A stretch of 64,000 nucleotides of DNA from CAVVFX01 sp963747535 (GTDB lineage: Bacteria > Acidobacteriota > Terriglobia > Bryobacterales > Bryobacteraceae). Under the pieces are notes generated by a model. It saw only the letters and a list, made by a program, of their open reading frames with translations. It searched no databases and was not told the origin of the DNA. Of the stretch, positions 15,815 through 24,556 are shown one piece after another; the first letter of the stretch is position 1; each line of letters opens with the position of its first letter. The position numbers and the translations under genes were made by a program. Where the stretch lies: NCBI GenBank assembly GCA_963747535.1, contig CAVVFX010000003.1, forward strand, positions 62,001 through 126,000, written 5' to 3'.

Positions 15815-18277
15815 TCACTCCGATCGCAACGCATCGACCGGATCGACCGCCGTAACCCTGCGCGCCGGCAGGTAACTTGCGAGCGCGCCGGCTGCTATCA
15901 GGATCGCCGAGACGATCGCGTAGGTCGCCGGATCGACCGGTTTGATGCCGAACAGCAATGATGACATCAGCCGCGTCACCACGCACGCGGCTGCCAGCCC
16001 GAGTGCGGCGCCGATACCCGACAACACCAGTCCGTGGCGCACAAACATTCGCTGGAGTCCCGCGGGCTGCGCACCGAGAGCCATGCGGATGCCGATCTCG
16101 CGCGAGCGCTGCGAGACCGCGTAAGCGATCACACCGTAGATCCCCACTACCCCCAACACCAGCGCCATGACGCCGGCGAGCGCCAGCATCACCAACGTAA
16201 AAGAAATCCGCACCATGGACCGGTCGTACACGTCCTTCAGCGTCCGCACCTGGAATATTGGCAGGTTGGCGTCGACTGACCAGATGGCCTGCCTGGTCTC
16301 GGCCACGAAACTCTGTGTGGCTGCGCGGTGGCTGCGGATCACGAACACACCGCCGCGGTTGACACGCATAGAGTCGCCACCAAACGTGTCCATCAGGGCG
16401 GGCCAGTAGACAAACACAGGCGGCTTGAGCTGGACGCCGTCATCGTACACGTCGCCCACTACCCCGACTATCTCGCGCCAGGGATCCTTAAATCCCTCCC
16501 GGATCCGCTTGCCCAGTGCCGAGCGAGGCTGGCCCCACATCTCCCGTGCCATGTTCTCCGAGACGATGGCCACGTGCCGCTTCTCGTACAGGTCCGTCCA
16601 GGTGAAATCACGGCCGGCGATCAGCACCGTGCCGGTGGTCTTGAAGAACCCAGGCGCAACATACCGGTATTCCCGGACAGGAGGAATCTGCCCGGCTCCA
16701 TACTGTTTGTCCTCCGCAAAAAGAACGTCATAGGAGTTGTTTCCTTCTAACGGAGCCCCACTAGAAAACGCCACTGACACGACACCGGGGACCGCCGCCA
16801 GCTTGTTCATCATCTCGTTCTCCATGCGCATCACCCGGTCCGGTTCTCGCACCTGGGCTTCGGGAATTGAGACGCGCATCAACTGGACTTGCTCGGGGCT
16901 CCTGAACCCCGGGTTAACGTTCTGCAAAGCCTCGAAGGTGCGAATCATGAGCCCGCATGCGATCAGCAGCACCAGCGCCAGGCCAACCTGCACCACCACC
17001 AGCGTACTGCGGGCACGATGGCGTTCCCGGCTGTGACTCATCGCCCGTCCGCCGCCCCGAAGGGCCATTGCCACATGGGGTCCCGCATACTTCAGCACCG
17101 GGATGAGGCCGAACAACAGGCCCGAAAGGAGGGAGATAGCCAGCGTGAACGCGAGGGCCGGAGGATCGATTGAAATTTCGCTCAGCCGCGGCAGGCTCGC
17201 GGGGCCCTTGGCCAGCAGCAACCGCAGCGCCCCATACGCCATCGCCAGACCTAAAGCCCCGCCCAGTACGCCCAGCGTCACGCTTTCCAGCAGCAGTTCG
17301 CGCGCGATTCTTCCCCAACTGGCGCCCAGTGCAACCCGGATCGCCAGTTCCTGCTGTCGGCCCTCGGCGCGGACCAGCGAGAGATTTGCCACATTCGCAC
17401 AGGCGATCAACAGCACCATTCCAATGGAGCCCATCAGAACCCACAGCGTGGTGCCGATTTCGCCGACCACCTGCTCCTTCAGCGGACGCACCTTGGGCTG
17501 GAGGTGCAAACTTTCAAACAAGGCGTGGCTGAATCCTGGCGGCGCGGGCCACGCGTTCAGCCAGACCTTCAGCATCCGCGCCACGTCGGCATTGGCCTGT
17601 TGTAGCGTGACACCGGCTTTGAGCCGTGCCAGCCCCTGGAAACTGAAATTTCCCAGAACAGCCTTGTTGCGGTCGAACCGTTCCGGCAGAATCAGGTCTT
17701 CGTCCTGGTCCAGGAACCGGAAGGTCCGCGGCATCACGCCGATTACTGTGCGCGGTTTGGAATCCACCGTAAGAGTCTGCCCGACCATTGACGCGTTTCC
17801 GGCAGAGTGCCGCTGCCAATAACCGTAAGTCGCAATCACCGTGTCGGGTGTGCCGGGCGTATCGTCAGCCTGGGAGAACCACCGCCCGGCTGCCGGTTGC
17901 ACGCCCAGCGCCTGCAGCGTACCGTACGTGACAAACAACGCCCTGACTCGCTCGGGCTCCCCGGAGCCGGTCACACTCGCTCCGCCATTCGACCACAACC
18001 CGAATTCTTGAAAAGTCCGGTTTTCTTCGCGATAGGTAAAGTACATGCTAGGAGTGCAGTTGAGGTTGCCATTGATTCCGGCTACCCCGGGCGCTACGTG
18101 CCAGATCACCATCAGGTTTTGCGCCTGCGGATACTCGAGCGGCTTGATTAACACCCCGTTCACTACGCTGAAGATTGCTGTGTTCGCGCCGATTCCGAGC
18201 GCCAGAGTTACCAGCGCAATCGCGGTAAACGCCGGAGCGCGCCATAATCGCCGAATAGCATGCCGAAACGGATTCAT
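15815..18277 (-). CDS. ADOP-family ABC transporter permease (MacB/FtsX type)
   Basis: An 820-residue inner-membrane protein with two FtsX permease domains and two MacB-like periplasmic domains. The N-terminus (FRHAIRRLWRAPAFTAIALVTLALGIGANTAIFSVVN) is the signature of acidobacterial duplicated permeases. The first periplasmic domain spans about 50-240 and the first FtsX unit about 280-430, with a second set to the C-terminus (QRSREIGIRMALGAQPAGL and a last helix before PARRVTAVDPVDALRSE). No ATPase gene is adjacent; these permeases often have none nearby. The role is probably export or mechanotransmission of a peptide or lipoprotein, substrate unknown. The start at 18277 fits the conserved N-terminus. 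Confidence 0.92.
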   Translation of the reverse strand: MNPFRHAIRRLWRAPAFTAIALVTLALGIGANTAIFSVVNGVLIKPLEYPQAQNLMVIWHVAPGVAGINGNLNCTPSMYFTYREENRTFQEFGLWSNGGASVTGSGEPERVRALFVTYGTLQALGVQPAAGRWFSQADDTPGTPDTVIATYGYWQRHSAGNASMVGQTLTVDSKPRTVIGVMPRTFRFLDQDEDLILPERFDRNKAVLGNFSFQGLARLKAGVTLQQANADVARMLKVWLNAWPAPPGFSHALFESLHLQPKVRPLKEQVVGEIGTTLWVLMGSIGMVLLIACANVANLSLVRAEGRQQELAIRVALGASWGRIARELLLESVTLGVLGGALGLAMAYGALRLLLAKGPASLPRLSEISIDPPALAFTLAISLLSGLLFGLIPVLKYAGPHVAMALRGGGRAMSHSRERHRARSTLVVVQVGLALVLLIACGLMIRTFEALQNVNPGFRSPEQVQLMRVSIPEAQVREPDRVMRMENEMMNKLAAVPGVVSVAFSSGAPLEGNNSYDVLFAEDKQYGAGQIPPVREYRYVAPGFFKTTGTVLIAGRDFTWTDLYEKRHVAIVSENMAREMWGQPRSALGKRIREGFKDPWREIVGVVGDVYDDGVQLKPPVFVYWPALMDTFGGDSMRVNRGGVFVIRSHRAATQSFVAETRQAIWSVDANLPIFQVRTLKDVYDRSMVRISFTLVMLALAGVMALVLGVVGIYGVIAYAVSQRSREIGIRMALGAQPAGLQRMFVRHGLVLSGIGAALGLAAACVVTRLMSSLLFGIKPVDPATYAIVSAILIAAGALASYLPARRVTAVDPVDALRSE

Positions 18278-18609
18278 AACAGATAAGGCTCTATATTCTA
18301 TATTACGACCTTGTTATCTCCTTGGTTCGCACGGATCGTTCACCACGCCATTCGCCTCTATCTCCCTTGAAATCAATGGACATGAATTCCAAGAGAGTCA
18401 GCCTGGGTCACCGTGAAACCAGGAACGGCAAAGTGTTCTCTTTTTCTTGCCATCGATCAATTCATCAGCAGAGCGTCCTACTGAGCCGTGACCGTGAGGG
18501 AGCGGTTGGCGCGCAAACTCTAGCGACGCTGGTATCAAGAAATTGCACGTACGAACCCACTTAACGTTTATGCTTCATCCGTGCCCCGAGCGAAGCCGGG
18601 CAGGGCCCA
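18278..18609. other. Intergenic region with repeat copy
   Basis: It lies upstream of the ADOP permease and downstream of the CocE hydrolase. AT-rich bases just before the permease start (about 18280-18310) could hold its promoter. One copy of a 29-base repeat lies at 18482-18510. No gene recognised. Confidence 0.45.
18482..18510 (+). repeat. 29-base dispersed repeat, copy 1
   Basis: TGAGCCGTGACCGTGAGGG followed by AGCGGTTGGC. The reverse complement of 30464-30492 matches it with two differences. It is outside genes in both places, as expected of a genome-wide intergenic repeat rather than coding sequence. Confidence 0.7.
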
Positions 18610-20520
18610 TTATTGAACCGCCGGCAGCCAAACCCCGCTGGACATCTCAGCGGACCGAAACACGGACTGCGTAGCCTTCACATAATCCGTCGGCTTCGCG
18701 AAGAAGATGTTCGGCACATAGGTCTGCGGGTTGCGGTCGTAAAGAGGAAACCAGCTCGACTGGATCTGCACCATGACCCGGTGTCCCGGCAGGAACACAT
18801 GGTTGGTGGTCGGGAGCACGAAATGGTAGTGCTGCGGTTTGCCGGCCGGAATTGCAGAAGGGTGCTCGAAACTCTCGCGGTAACGGCCGCGAAAGATGTC
18901 CATGGAAACGGCGAGTTGGTAGCCGCCCATTTCGGGCTCGCTGGGTACTTCGTCGGGGAAGACGTCGATCAGTTTCACTACCCAGTCCGAGTCGGTGCCG
19001 GTGGTAGCTGCGAAAAGGTCGGCAATGGGCGCGCCGCTGATACGCACGGGCGCGGTCAGCACCGGAGTTTGGTAGGTCAATACATCAGTGCGGTCGGCTG
19101 CCGTTCGTTGATCGGTAACCAGCCACGTTTTCCACCGGTCGGAATCCGCAAAGTGAACAGGTCGCGTCAGGTATGGCACGGGCTTGGCAGGATCGGAGAC
19201 ATAGGTGTCCGAGGCTCGTCCGGAATCGGACGGCTTGTCGAACCCCAGGCCGAAGCCGCTTTGCAGATAGAGCGGTTTCATGGGAGAAGAGCATCCCGTT
19301 TCGCATGCCAGTGGCCAGCTCTTCAAACGGTCCCAGTGGATCTCGCCGGTGTTGTAGATGAAGACGGGCGGCGTCTCGGGCCTGGGCGCCTTGTCTTTCA
19401 GATACTCGTTGAAGAATGGCAGGAGTACGTCGCGACGGAACTGCAGCGCGGTGTCACCATCCCATTTCAAAGGCCCGAGGTTATAGGCGTCAGAGTTCAC
19501 CTGGCTGTGCCGCCAAGGACCCATCACCAGGAAGTTATGATCCACCTGTCCTTTGGCTTTCAAGGCCAGGTAGCAATGGATGGCGCCCCACATGTCCTCC
19601 TGGTCCCACAGGCCCTGGATCCACATGGTAGGCACCTGCGACGGGCGCTGCGCCACCAGATTATCCAGTGCCTGCTCTCGCCAGAACGCATCGTAGGAGG
19701 GATGCTCCATCATCTTCCGCGCCCACGGCAGTTTATCCAGACCGTGGATTTCGGCGTAGTCTCCGGCCGAGCCATCGCGGCGGAAGGCTTCGTAGTCGTC
19801 GTACGTCCCGCGCGCCATGGCTTCGCCCTCGCCTCTCCTGGTGGTCTGTCTGAAGGTGTAGTCGTAGTTCGTCTGGCGGAACGCGCCGTAGTGGAACCAG
19901 TCGTCGCCCATCCATCCGTCGACCATGGGACTCTCCGGCGCCGCGACCTTGAGCGCCGGGTGCGGGCCCAGCAGCGCCATGACGACCGTGAAGCCTTCAT
20001 AGGACGATCCGATCATGCCTACGCGGCCGTTCGATTCCGGGGTGTTCTTCACCAGCCAGTCGATCGTGTCGTAAGCGTCGGTCACGTGATCGACGGAGGT
20101 GGAGTTCAGGGGACCGCGCACCGGACGGGTCATCAGATACTCGCCCTCGGATCTGTATTTGCCGCGCACATCCTGGAAGACGCGAATGTAGCCGTCTTCG
20201 ACAAACACCTCGTCGCCCTGAGGCAGCGATGACAGCATGTGAGGGCTATCGTTGCGGCGGGTGCGCTTGTACGCGTTGTACGGCGTGCGCGTCAGCAGGA
20301 TCGGCGCATTCGTCGCGCCCTTTGGCAGCATGATCACAGTGAATAACTTGACGCCATCGCGCATGGGGATCATGACCTCTCGCCGCACGTAGTCGTAGTT
20401 CAATACGGGCGCGGCGAAGGTTTTAGGTATGTCGCTGGACTGCGGAAATACCGCAGGTTGCAACGCCCCCAGCAAGACAACTGTCAACGCGCTAAAAGTA
20501 TTTCTGGTGCCGGTCATCAT
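18610..20520 (-). CDS. CocE/NonD family exported hydrolase
   Basis: A 636-residue serine hydrolase of the X-Pro dipeptidyl-peptidase S15/cocaine-esterase family, with a Sec signal (about residues 1-26). The catalytic domain starts at YVRREVMIPMRDGVKLFTV; the nucleophile elbow is GSSYEG with Ser173. VFQDVRGKYRSEGEY is a conserved family segment. The C-terminal jelly-roll domain (from about 440) contains HRVMVQIQSSWFPLYDRNPQT. Members cleave esters, amides or beta-lactam-like bonds; the substrate here is unknown, and the signal suggests a periplasmic or secreted enzyme. It begins 35 bases after the DUF309 stop on the same strand, so it may be the last gene of that unit. Confidence 0.92.
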   Translation of the reverse strand: MMTGTRNTFSALTVVLLGALQPAVFPQSSDIPKTFAAPVLNYDYVRREVMIPMRDGVKLFTVIMLPKGATNAPILLTRTPYNAYKRTRRNDSPHMLSSLPQGDEVFVEDGYIRVFQDVRGKYRSEGEYLMTRPVRGPLNSTSVDHVTDAYDTIDWLVKNTPESNGRVGMIGSSYEGFTVVMALLGPHPALKVAAPESPMVDGWMGDDWFHYGAFRQTNYDYTFRQTTRRGEGEAMARGTYDDYEAFRRDGSAGDYAEIHGLDKLPWARKMMEHPSYDAFWREQALDNLVAQRPSQVPTMWIQGLWDQEDMWGAIHCYLALKAKGQVDHNFLVMGPWRHSQVNSDAYNLGPLKWDGDTALQFRRDVLLPFFNEYLKDKAPRPETPPVFIYNTGEIHWDRLKSWPLACETGCSSPMKPLYLQSGFGLGFDKPSDSGRASDTYVSDPAKPVPYLTRPVHFADSDRWKTWLVTDQRTAADRTDVLTYQTPVLTAPVRISGAPIADLFAATTGTDSDWVVKLIDVFPDEVPSEPEMGGYQLAVSMDIFRGRYRESFEHPSAIPAGKPQHYHFVLPTTNHVFLPGHRVMVQIQSSWFPLYDRNPQTYVPNIFFAKPTDYVKATQSVFRSAEMSSGVWLPAVQ

Positions 20521-20555
20521 CTGACGATTTTAGCGTGCGCCCTTGCGTGACAGAT

Positions 20556-20906
20556 TTAGTCTGTCCCCGGTGGAGCGACGTGCATCCGGGGAAACTCCCT
20601 TCCCACCTCGCGATGCTCGATAGACGCGAGTGCGGCCTGTGCATCCCGATAGAGCCGCGCGGTATCGATGCCTTCGTACGCAGGCAGATAAGCCTCGAGT
20701 TTGAGCAACCCTTTGCGTAGTTGCGCGACTGCGCCCAAGTGGTTATCGCGCTGCCAGTGATAGAAGCCCACCGCGATGTGAATCAGCGATTGGAGGAAAA
20801 CCCGCCGTGGACCCTGCTCCACCGTCCAGGCTTCCTCCAGCACCTCGTGGCAGCGGAAGAACTCCTGCTGGTTGAATAGTGCGACGCCGCTCTGCAGCAG
20901 CGTCAC
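20556..20906 (-). CDS. DUF309 protein
   Basis: A 116-residue helical protein of the DUF309 family, recognised by FNQQEFFRCHEVLEEAW near the N-terminus and LQSLIHIAVGFYHWQRDN. The His-Glu-Glu-Trp helix pair is the family's hallmark; no activity is established. Its ATG overlaps the end of the dehydrogenase gene by four bases (20903-20906), so it is translated with it. The product is cytoplasmic, with no signal peptide. Confidence 0.88.
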   Translation of the reverse strand: MTLLQSGVALFNQQEFFRCHEVLEEAWTVEQGPRRVFLQSLIHIAVGFYHWQRDNHLGAVAQLRKGLLKLEAYLPAYEGIDTARLYRDAQAALASIEHREVGREFPRMHVAPPGTD

Positions 20907-21934
20907 GGCCGGAGCAGCAGTTTCCCGACGCCGTCCTCATACTTCTCGTTCAACGCGAAAGCTTCGTTGATCTTATCGAGCGGACGGCTGTGCGTAACCA
21001 CCGGGACGAAAAGCTCCGGATGTTCGTGTATCAGCCCGACGCCCAGGTGACCCTCGTGATTGGAGCGCCGCACGTTGAAGATTGCGACCTCTTTATTCCT
21101 GTATTGGTGGATATTGATCGCGATCCGGGTCTCGGCCGGAATGCCCGTCAGCACCACCCGGCCGCCGTGGACTACAGAGCCGACGCATTGGTTAATCATG
21201 TCATGCTTGCTGGCACAGTCGATGACCAGATCCACTCCGCGGTTGCCGGTGTCCTGCATGATTTGTGCCGCGGGATCGACCCCGCCGGGATCGATGACGG
21301 CATCCGCGCCCATGAGTTTAGCCAGTTCCTGCCGATGCGCAACCGGCTCGACCGCCCAGACCCGCCCGGCGCCGGACAGCTTCAGTACTGCGATGGTCAA
21401 CAAGCCGATCGGGCCGGCTCCGAACACCGCCGCCGTCTCGCCGAGTTTCACCTGCGCGAACACCATGGAGTGCAAAGCAATGGACATGGGCTCGACCAGC
21501 GCGGCCTGCTCCAGGCTCATATCCGTGGGGATGGGGAGGAAATTCACGACCGGAATGTTGACGTATTCGCGAAAGTAACCCGGCTCGATGCCTGAACTCA
21601 TGAACCGCAGATTCGCGCAGATGTTGTGAAGTCCACGGCGGCAGAATTCGCAGTGATAGCAGTACAGTGCGGGCTCCAGCGCGCCCCTGTCGCCGGCGGA
21701 GATCCCGGTTACCCCAGCGCCGGCCCTCACTACGACGCCGGATGGCTCGTGGCCGATGACCATAGGATAGTTGCAGGGGCTGTCACCGACACCGCCTTCC
21801 GAATAGGCATGCATGTCGGATCCGCAAATTCCGATGGCTGTTACGCGGACCTGGACCTCGCCGGGTCCGGGGTCCGCGAGCGGGCGGTCAACCAAATCGA
21901 AGCGGCGCAATCCGGTCAGTTCGGCAACTTGCAT
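20903..21934 (-). CDS. Zinc-dependent alcohol/polyol dehydrogenase (MDR)
   Basis: A 343-residue medium-chain dehydrogenase similar to sorbitol and threonine dehydrogenases. Catalytic zinc ligands are Cys37 (GICGSDMH) and His61-Glu62 (GHEPSGVV). The structural zinc site is Cys92, Cys95, Cys98 and Cys106 in CYHCEFCRRGLHNIC. FGAGPIGLL is the NAD(P) loop, followed by an acidic residue (VEP) that hints at NAD. The start at 21934 shares one base with the stop of the phosphatase gene (TAATG). This tight coupling suggests that a polyol or sugar phosphate is dephosphorylated and then oxidised. Confidence 0.92.
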   Translation of the reverse strand: MQVAELTGLRRFDLVDRPLADPGPGEVQVRVTAIGICGSDMHAYSEGGVGDSPCNYPMVIGHEPSGVVVRAGAGVTGISAGDRGALEPALYCYHCEFCRRGLHNICANLRFMSSGIEPGYFREYVNIPVVNFLPIPTDMSLEQAALVEPMSIALHSMVFAQVKLGETAAVFGAGPIGLLTIAVLKLSGAGRVWAVEPVAHRQELAKLMGADAVIDPGGVDPAAQIMQDTGNRGVDLVIDCASKHDMINQCVGSVVHGGRVVLTGIPAETRIAINIHQYRNKEVAIFNVRRSNHEGHLGVGLIHEHPELFVPVVTHSRPLDKINEAFALNEKYEDGVGKLLLRP

Positions 21935-22713
21935 TATGAAATCCCCGGCGCCCCGACGAAGCGGCGCAGTTCGTCGGCCAGAGCTGGCACGGCGATCACG
22001 AAGTTCCCCCCGTAGATTGTATCTCTGCCTGAGAAGTCGAAGGTCACGGCGCCGGCCTCCTCGACGATGATTTTGATGGGTGCGAGATCCCACGGCTTGG
22101 CTCGAGCTTCGATCCAGGCGTCGGCTTTGCCGCTGGCCACCAGCATGGCGTCCAGGCAGCCGCCGGTGCTGCGTACAGTCCAGAAAGCGGAGAAGAACTC
22201 GAGCAAGTCCTTGGCAAAGGGATAGTCATGAATGTAGCTGAGTCCGTTTACGCACAGCAGCGCTTCCGAGGGCTTCATCGCCTTGCCGACGTGCAGACGT
22301 TCACCATTACACCAGGCGCCGCTGCCCTTGGATGCATAATACATCTCGCCCGTCGCCGGGAAGTAAGCGACGCCGGCGACGCACTCTCCATTCTCCTCCA
22401 GGCCGATCAAAACAGACCAGGCTCGGGTGTTGCGAATGTAGTCGCGAGTGCCGTCGATGGGATCGATGATCCACTTGCGGTGGTTGGGAGTGTCTTTCAC
22501 GGCGCCTTCCTCTCCCAGCAGACCGTCTTCCGGGAAAGCTTCGAGCAGTCCGGCGGCGATGATTCTCTCCCCCTCCTTGTCGGCTACCGTTACGGGTGAC
22601 TCGTCGGACTTGTTCTCGACCTGAATCTCTCCCTTGCGGTATTGCAACGCGAAATCGCCGGCCTTACGCGCAAGCTCCTGCGCAACGGCCAGCTCTTTTT
22701 CATAGGCACTCAT
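21934..22713 (-). CDS. hisN: Inositol-monophosphatase family, histidinol-phosphatase-like
   Basis: A 259-residue magnesium-dependent phosphatase. The metal site shows GEEGAV (Glu pair), DPIDGTRDYIRNT (the DPIDGT motif), and the late acidic motif KPWDLAPIKIIVEEAG. The TRDYIRNTRAW sequence after DPIDGT is typical of the HisN-type histidinol phosphatases. No other his gene is nearby, and the coupled dehydrogenase could take histidinol only if it were atypical, so an inositol or sugar phosphate remains possible. It is first in the operon and diverges from the gene at 22792. Confidence 0.88.
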   Translation of the reverse strand: MSAYEKELAVAQELARKAGDFALQYRKGEIQVENKSDESPVTVADKEGERIIAAGLLEAFPEDGLLGEEGAVKDTPNHRKWIIDPIDGTRDYIRNTRAWSVLIGLEENGECVAGVAYFPATGEMYYASKGSGAWCNGERLHVGKAMKPSEALLCVNGLSYIHDYPFAKDLLEFFSAFWTVRSTGGCLDAMLVASGKADAWIEARAKPWDLAPIKIIVEEAGAVTFDFSGRDTIYGGNFVIAVPALADELRRFVGAPGIS

Positions 22714-22791
22714 GAGCGGTTTTAAAAAATGTCCTTCCTATCGAAACTACCATGGACACTGAAGTCAGTCCCACAAGGTAAAATACTCGTG

Positions 22792-23181
22792 ATGGATAAT
22801 TTCCGAGAGTTCGACGCGGGTCCGGATCCGTTTGGCCGCACGTATCACGTGATGATGAAATGGCTGCAAACGGCCATCTCGATCCGGCATGCGAATACGG
22901 TCGATGTGCAGTTTCTGGTCAATGACGGAACCAACGTATTAAAGCGGACGGTGGCGATGCCGGATGCGCAACTGGTAGCTCACTGTAAGAAGACCGGTCG
23001 ACTGATGGACGATGCCTGGTGCGCACGCCTCGCCGCGCTGCATCTCAAGAACATGATCGAGACCGCGGAGGATTTCGACAAGGATCTCGTTACGCTCTCG
23101 CCGGACCAGGTCGCTGAATACGACGATGTGATCCGGAAGTGGGAATCGAGTGAAGTCCGGGATCGCCGAAAGGCCAGTTAG
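22792..23181 (+). CDS. Conserved hypothetical protein
   Basis: A 129-residue cytoplasmic protein that I do not assign to a named family. MDNFREFDAGPDPFGRTYHVMMKWLQTAISIRHANTVDVQFLV has a regular amphipathic pattern, and the C-terminus is helical and acidic (LVTLSPDQVAEYDDVIRKWE). I chose the ATG at 22792 because it opens the well-formed part; an earlier ATG at 22729 would lie only 15 bases from the divergent phosphatase start. The membrane protein gene that follows overlaps it by 32 bases. Confidence 0.7.
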   Translation: MDNFREFDAGPDPFGRTYHVMMKWLQTAISIRHANTVDVQFLVNDGTNVLKRTVAMPDAQLVAHCKKTGRLMDDAWCARLAALHLKNMIETAEDFDKDLVTLSPDQVAEYDDVIRKWESSEVRDRRKAS

Positions 23182-24556
23182 TCTTGTCGCTCTCCTGGCC
23201 GCGCTATCGGCAGGCGTTCTGTTTTACTCCCAGCAGGCTACGCTCGATTGGGATGAAGGCTTTCACCTGGTCGCCGCGTTTCTGATCAACGCCGGCCGGC
23301 GCCCCTACATCGATTTCTGTTTTCCGCAACCTCCCCTGCACGCTTACTGGAACGCGCTCTGGCTGCGTGGGCTTGGAGGTGGTTGGCGGGGTCCGCACGC
23401 CGTCGCGGCGCTGCTCACCTGCGCGACCATCGCATTGACCGCGGAGTTTGTCTACCGGCGCTCGGCACGCCGGCAGCTCGAGGCTTGCGTTGCGGCGCTG
23501 TTCGTCGGCCTGAACTCAATCGTCGTTGAGTTTGGAACCAAAGCTCAAGCGTATGGGGCGGGTATGTTCCTGACGGTTGCCGCGTTTCGCTTGAGTGTCG
23601 GGAGTCCAGGTTTCATTCGAACTGTTTTCGCAGGCTGCGTGGCGGGTACTGCCGCCGATTGTACCCTGCTCACCGCGCCGGCTTGCATGGTGTTGCTCGT
23701 TTGGACGGCATGGCAGCGGCGCTTCAGGCATGCCGCGGCTTTTGTCGCGGGCACGCTCATAGGCTTGTTACCCGTGCTGATCTCCTTTGCGCGCGCACCT
23801 TACCTGACGTGGTTCAACCTGGTCGAATACCACGTCTTGTTCCGGCATGTTGGTTGGACTGGCGCGACTGAGAACGATTTCGCGGTACTGGCGTCGTTCG
23901 TCGATTCCGGTGAGGCGCTGCTTCTCGGGTTGTTCGCGATAGCCGGACTCGTGTTTGTCCGCAAGCCTGAGTTCTACCTGGCCGGCGCGATGGCCTTCGC
24001 TCTCGGTGCCGAAGCTGCGATCGCGCACCCTACCTTCCCGCAGTACTTCGTCTTCGTGGTGCCCTTCCTCGCGATGCCGGCCTCAATAGGGGTCTGTGAA
24101 GTGACTGCGCGATTATGCCTGCGGCCGCGTTGGACTTTGGCAGCATTGATCGGACTGCTCGCCATCAGCCTCGGCAACTCGCTGGTCTCATTAGCGGAAA
24201 ACAACAACACCTGGGATAACATGGAGGCCCTCGCCAGAAAGGTGGAACAGGTGACACCCGACAGCGCCCCGGTGCTGGCCGATCCGCCGGTGTATTTCGC
24301 CATCCACCAGATTCCGCCTGAGGGCATGAATTTCCCCGCGTCGCACCGGCTGGAGCTTCCCATGGCGCAGGCAGCCAGGCTGCACATCGTGCCGCAGTCC
24401 CAGTTGGAGCGACGGGTGCGTGCGGGGGAGTTCGCTACAGTCGAAACCTGCAAGCCCGATGAGGATGAGATGCAGGTTCTTCAGTTACCCACGCTCTACT
24501 CGCAATCGGCGACCTTCGGGGACTGTCTTGTCTACTGGGGTTTCAGGAAGAACTGA
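23150..24556 (+). CDS. GT39-like polytopic glycosyltransferase
   Basis: A 468-residue inner-membrane protein with about ten hydrophobic helices, similar in layout to dolichyl-phosphate-mannose/ArnT-type GT-C enzymes. The first loop contains DWDEGFH, where the family has its catalytic Asp/Glu. FVDSGEALLLGLFAIAGLVF and HPTFPQYFVFVVPFLAMP are typical later segments. The C-terminal ~100 residues are soluble and likely periplasmic. It would move a sugar from a lipid carrier to an acceptor; both are unknown. It starts with GTG at 23150 inside the end of the preceding gene, and its stop overlaps the convergent Hsp70 gene by 14 bases. Confidence 0.8.
   Translation: MKSGIAERPVSLVALLAALSAGVLFYSQQATLDWDEGFHLVAAFLINAGRRPYIDFCFPQPPLHAYWNALWLRGLGGGWRGPHAVAALLTCATIALTAEFVYRRSARRQLEACVAALFVGLNSIVVEFGTKAQAYGAGMFLTVAAFRLSVGSPGFIRTVFAGCVAGTAADCTLLTAPACMVLLVWTAWQRRFRHAAAFVAGTLIGLLPVLISFARAPYLTWFNLVEYHVLFRHVGWTGATENDFAVLASFVDSGEALLLGLFAIAGLVFVRKPEFYLAGAMAFALGAEAAIAHPTFPQYFVFVVPFLAMPASIGVCEVTARLCLRPRWTLAALIGLLAISLGNSLVSLAENNNTWDNMEALARKVEQVTPDSAPVLADPPVYFAIHQIPPEGMNFPASHRLELPMAQAARLHIVPQSQLERRVRAGEFATVETCKPDEDEMQVLQLPTLYSQSATFGDCLVYWGFRKN

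Noticed and set aside
18613..20232. Very long open frame (539 codons) on the plus strand
   Set aside because: It is the reverse side of the CocE hydrolase gene, which has clear motifs. In GC-rich DNA the opposite strand of a real gene is often open, and the translated text is rich in Arg/His/Val with no family.
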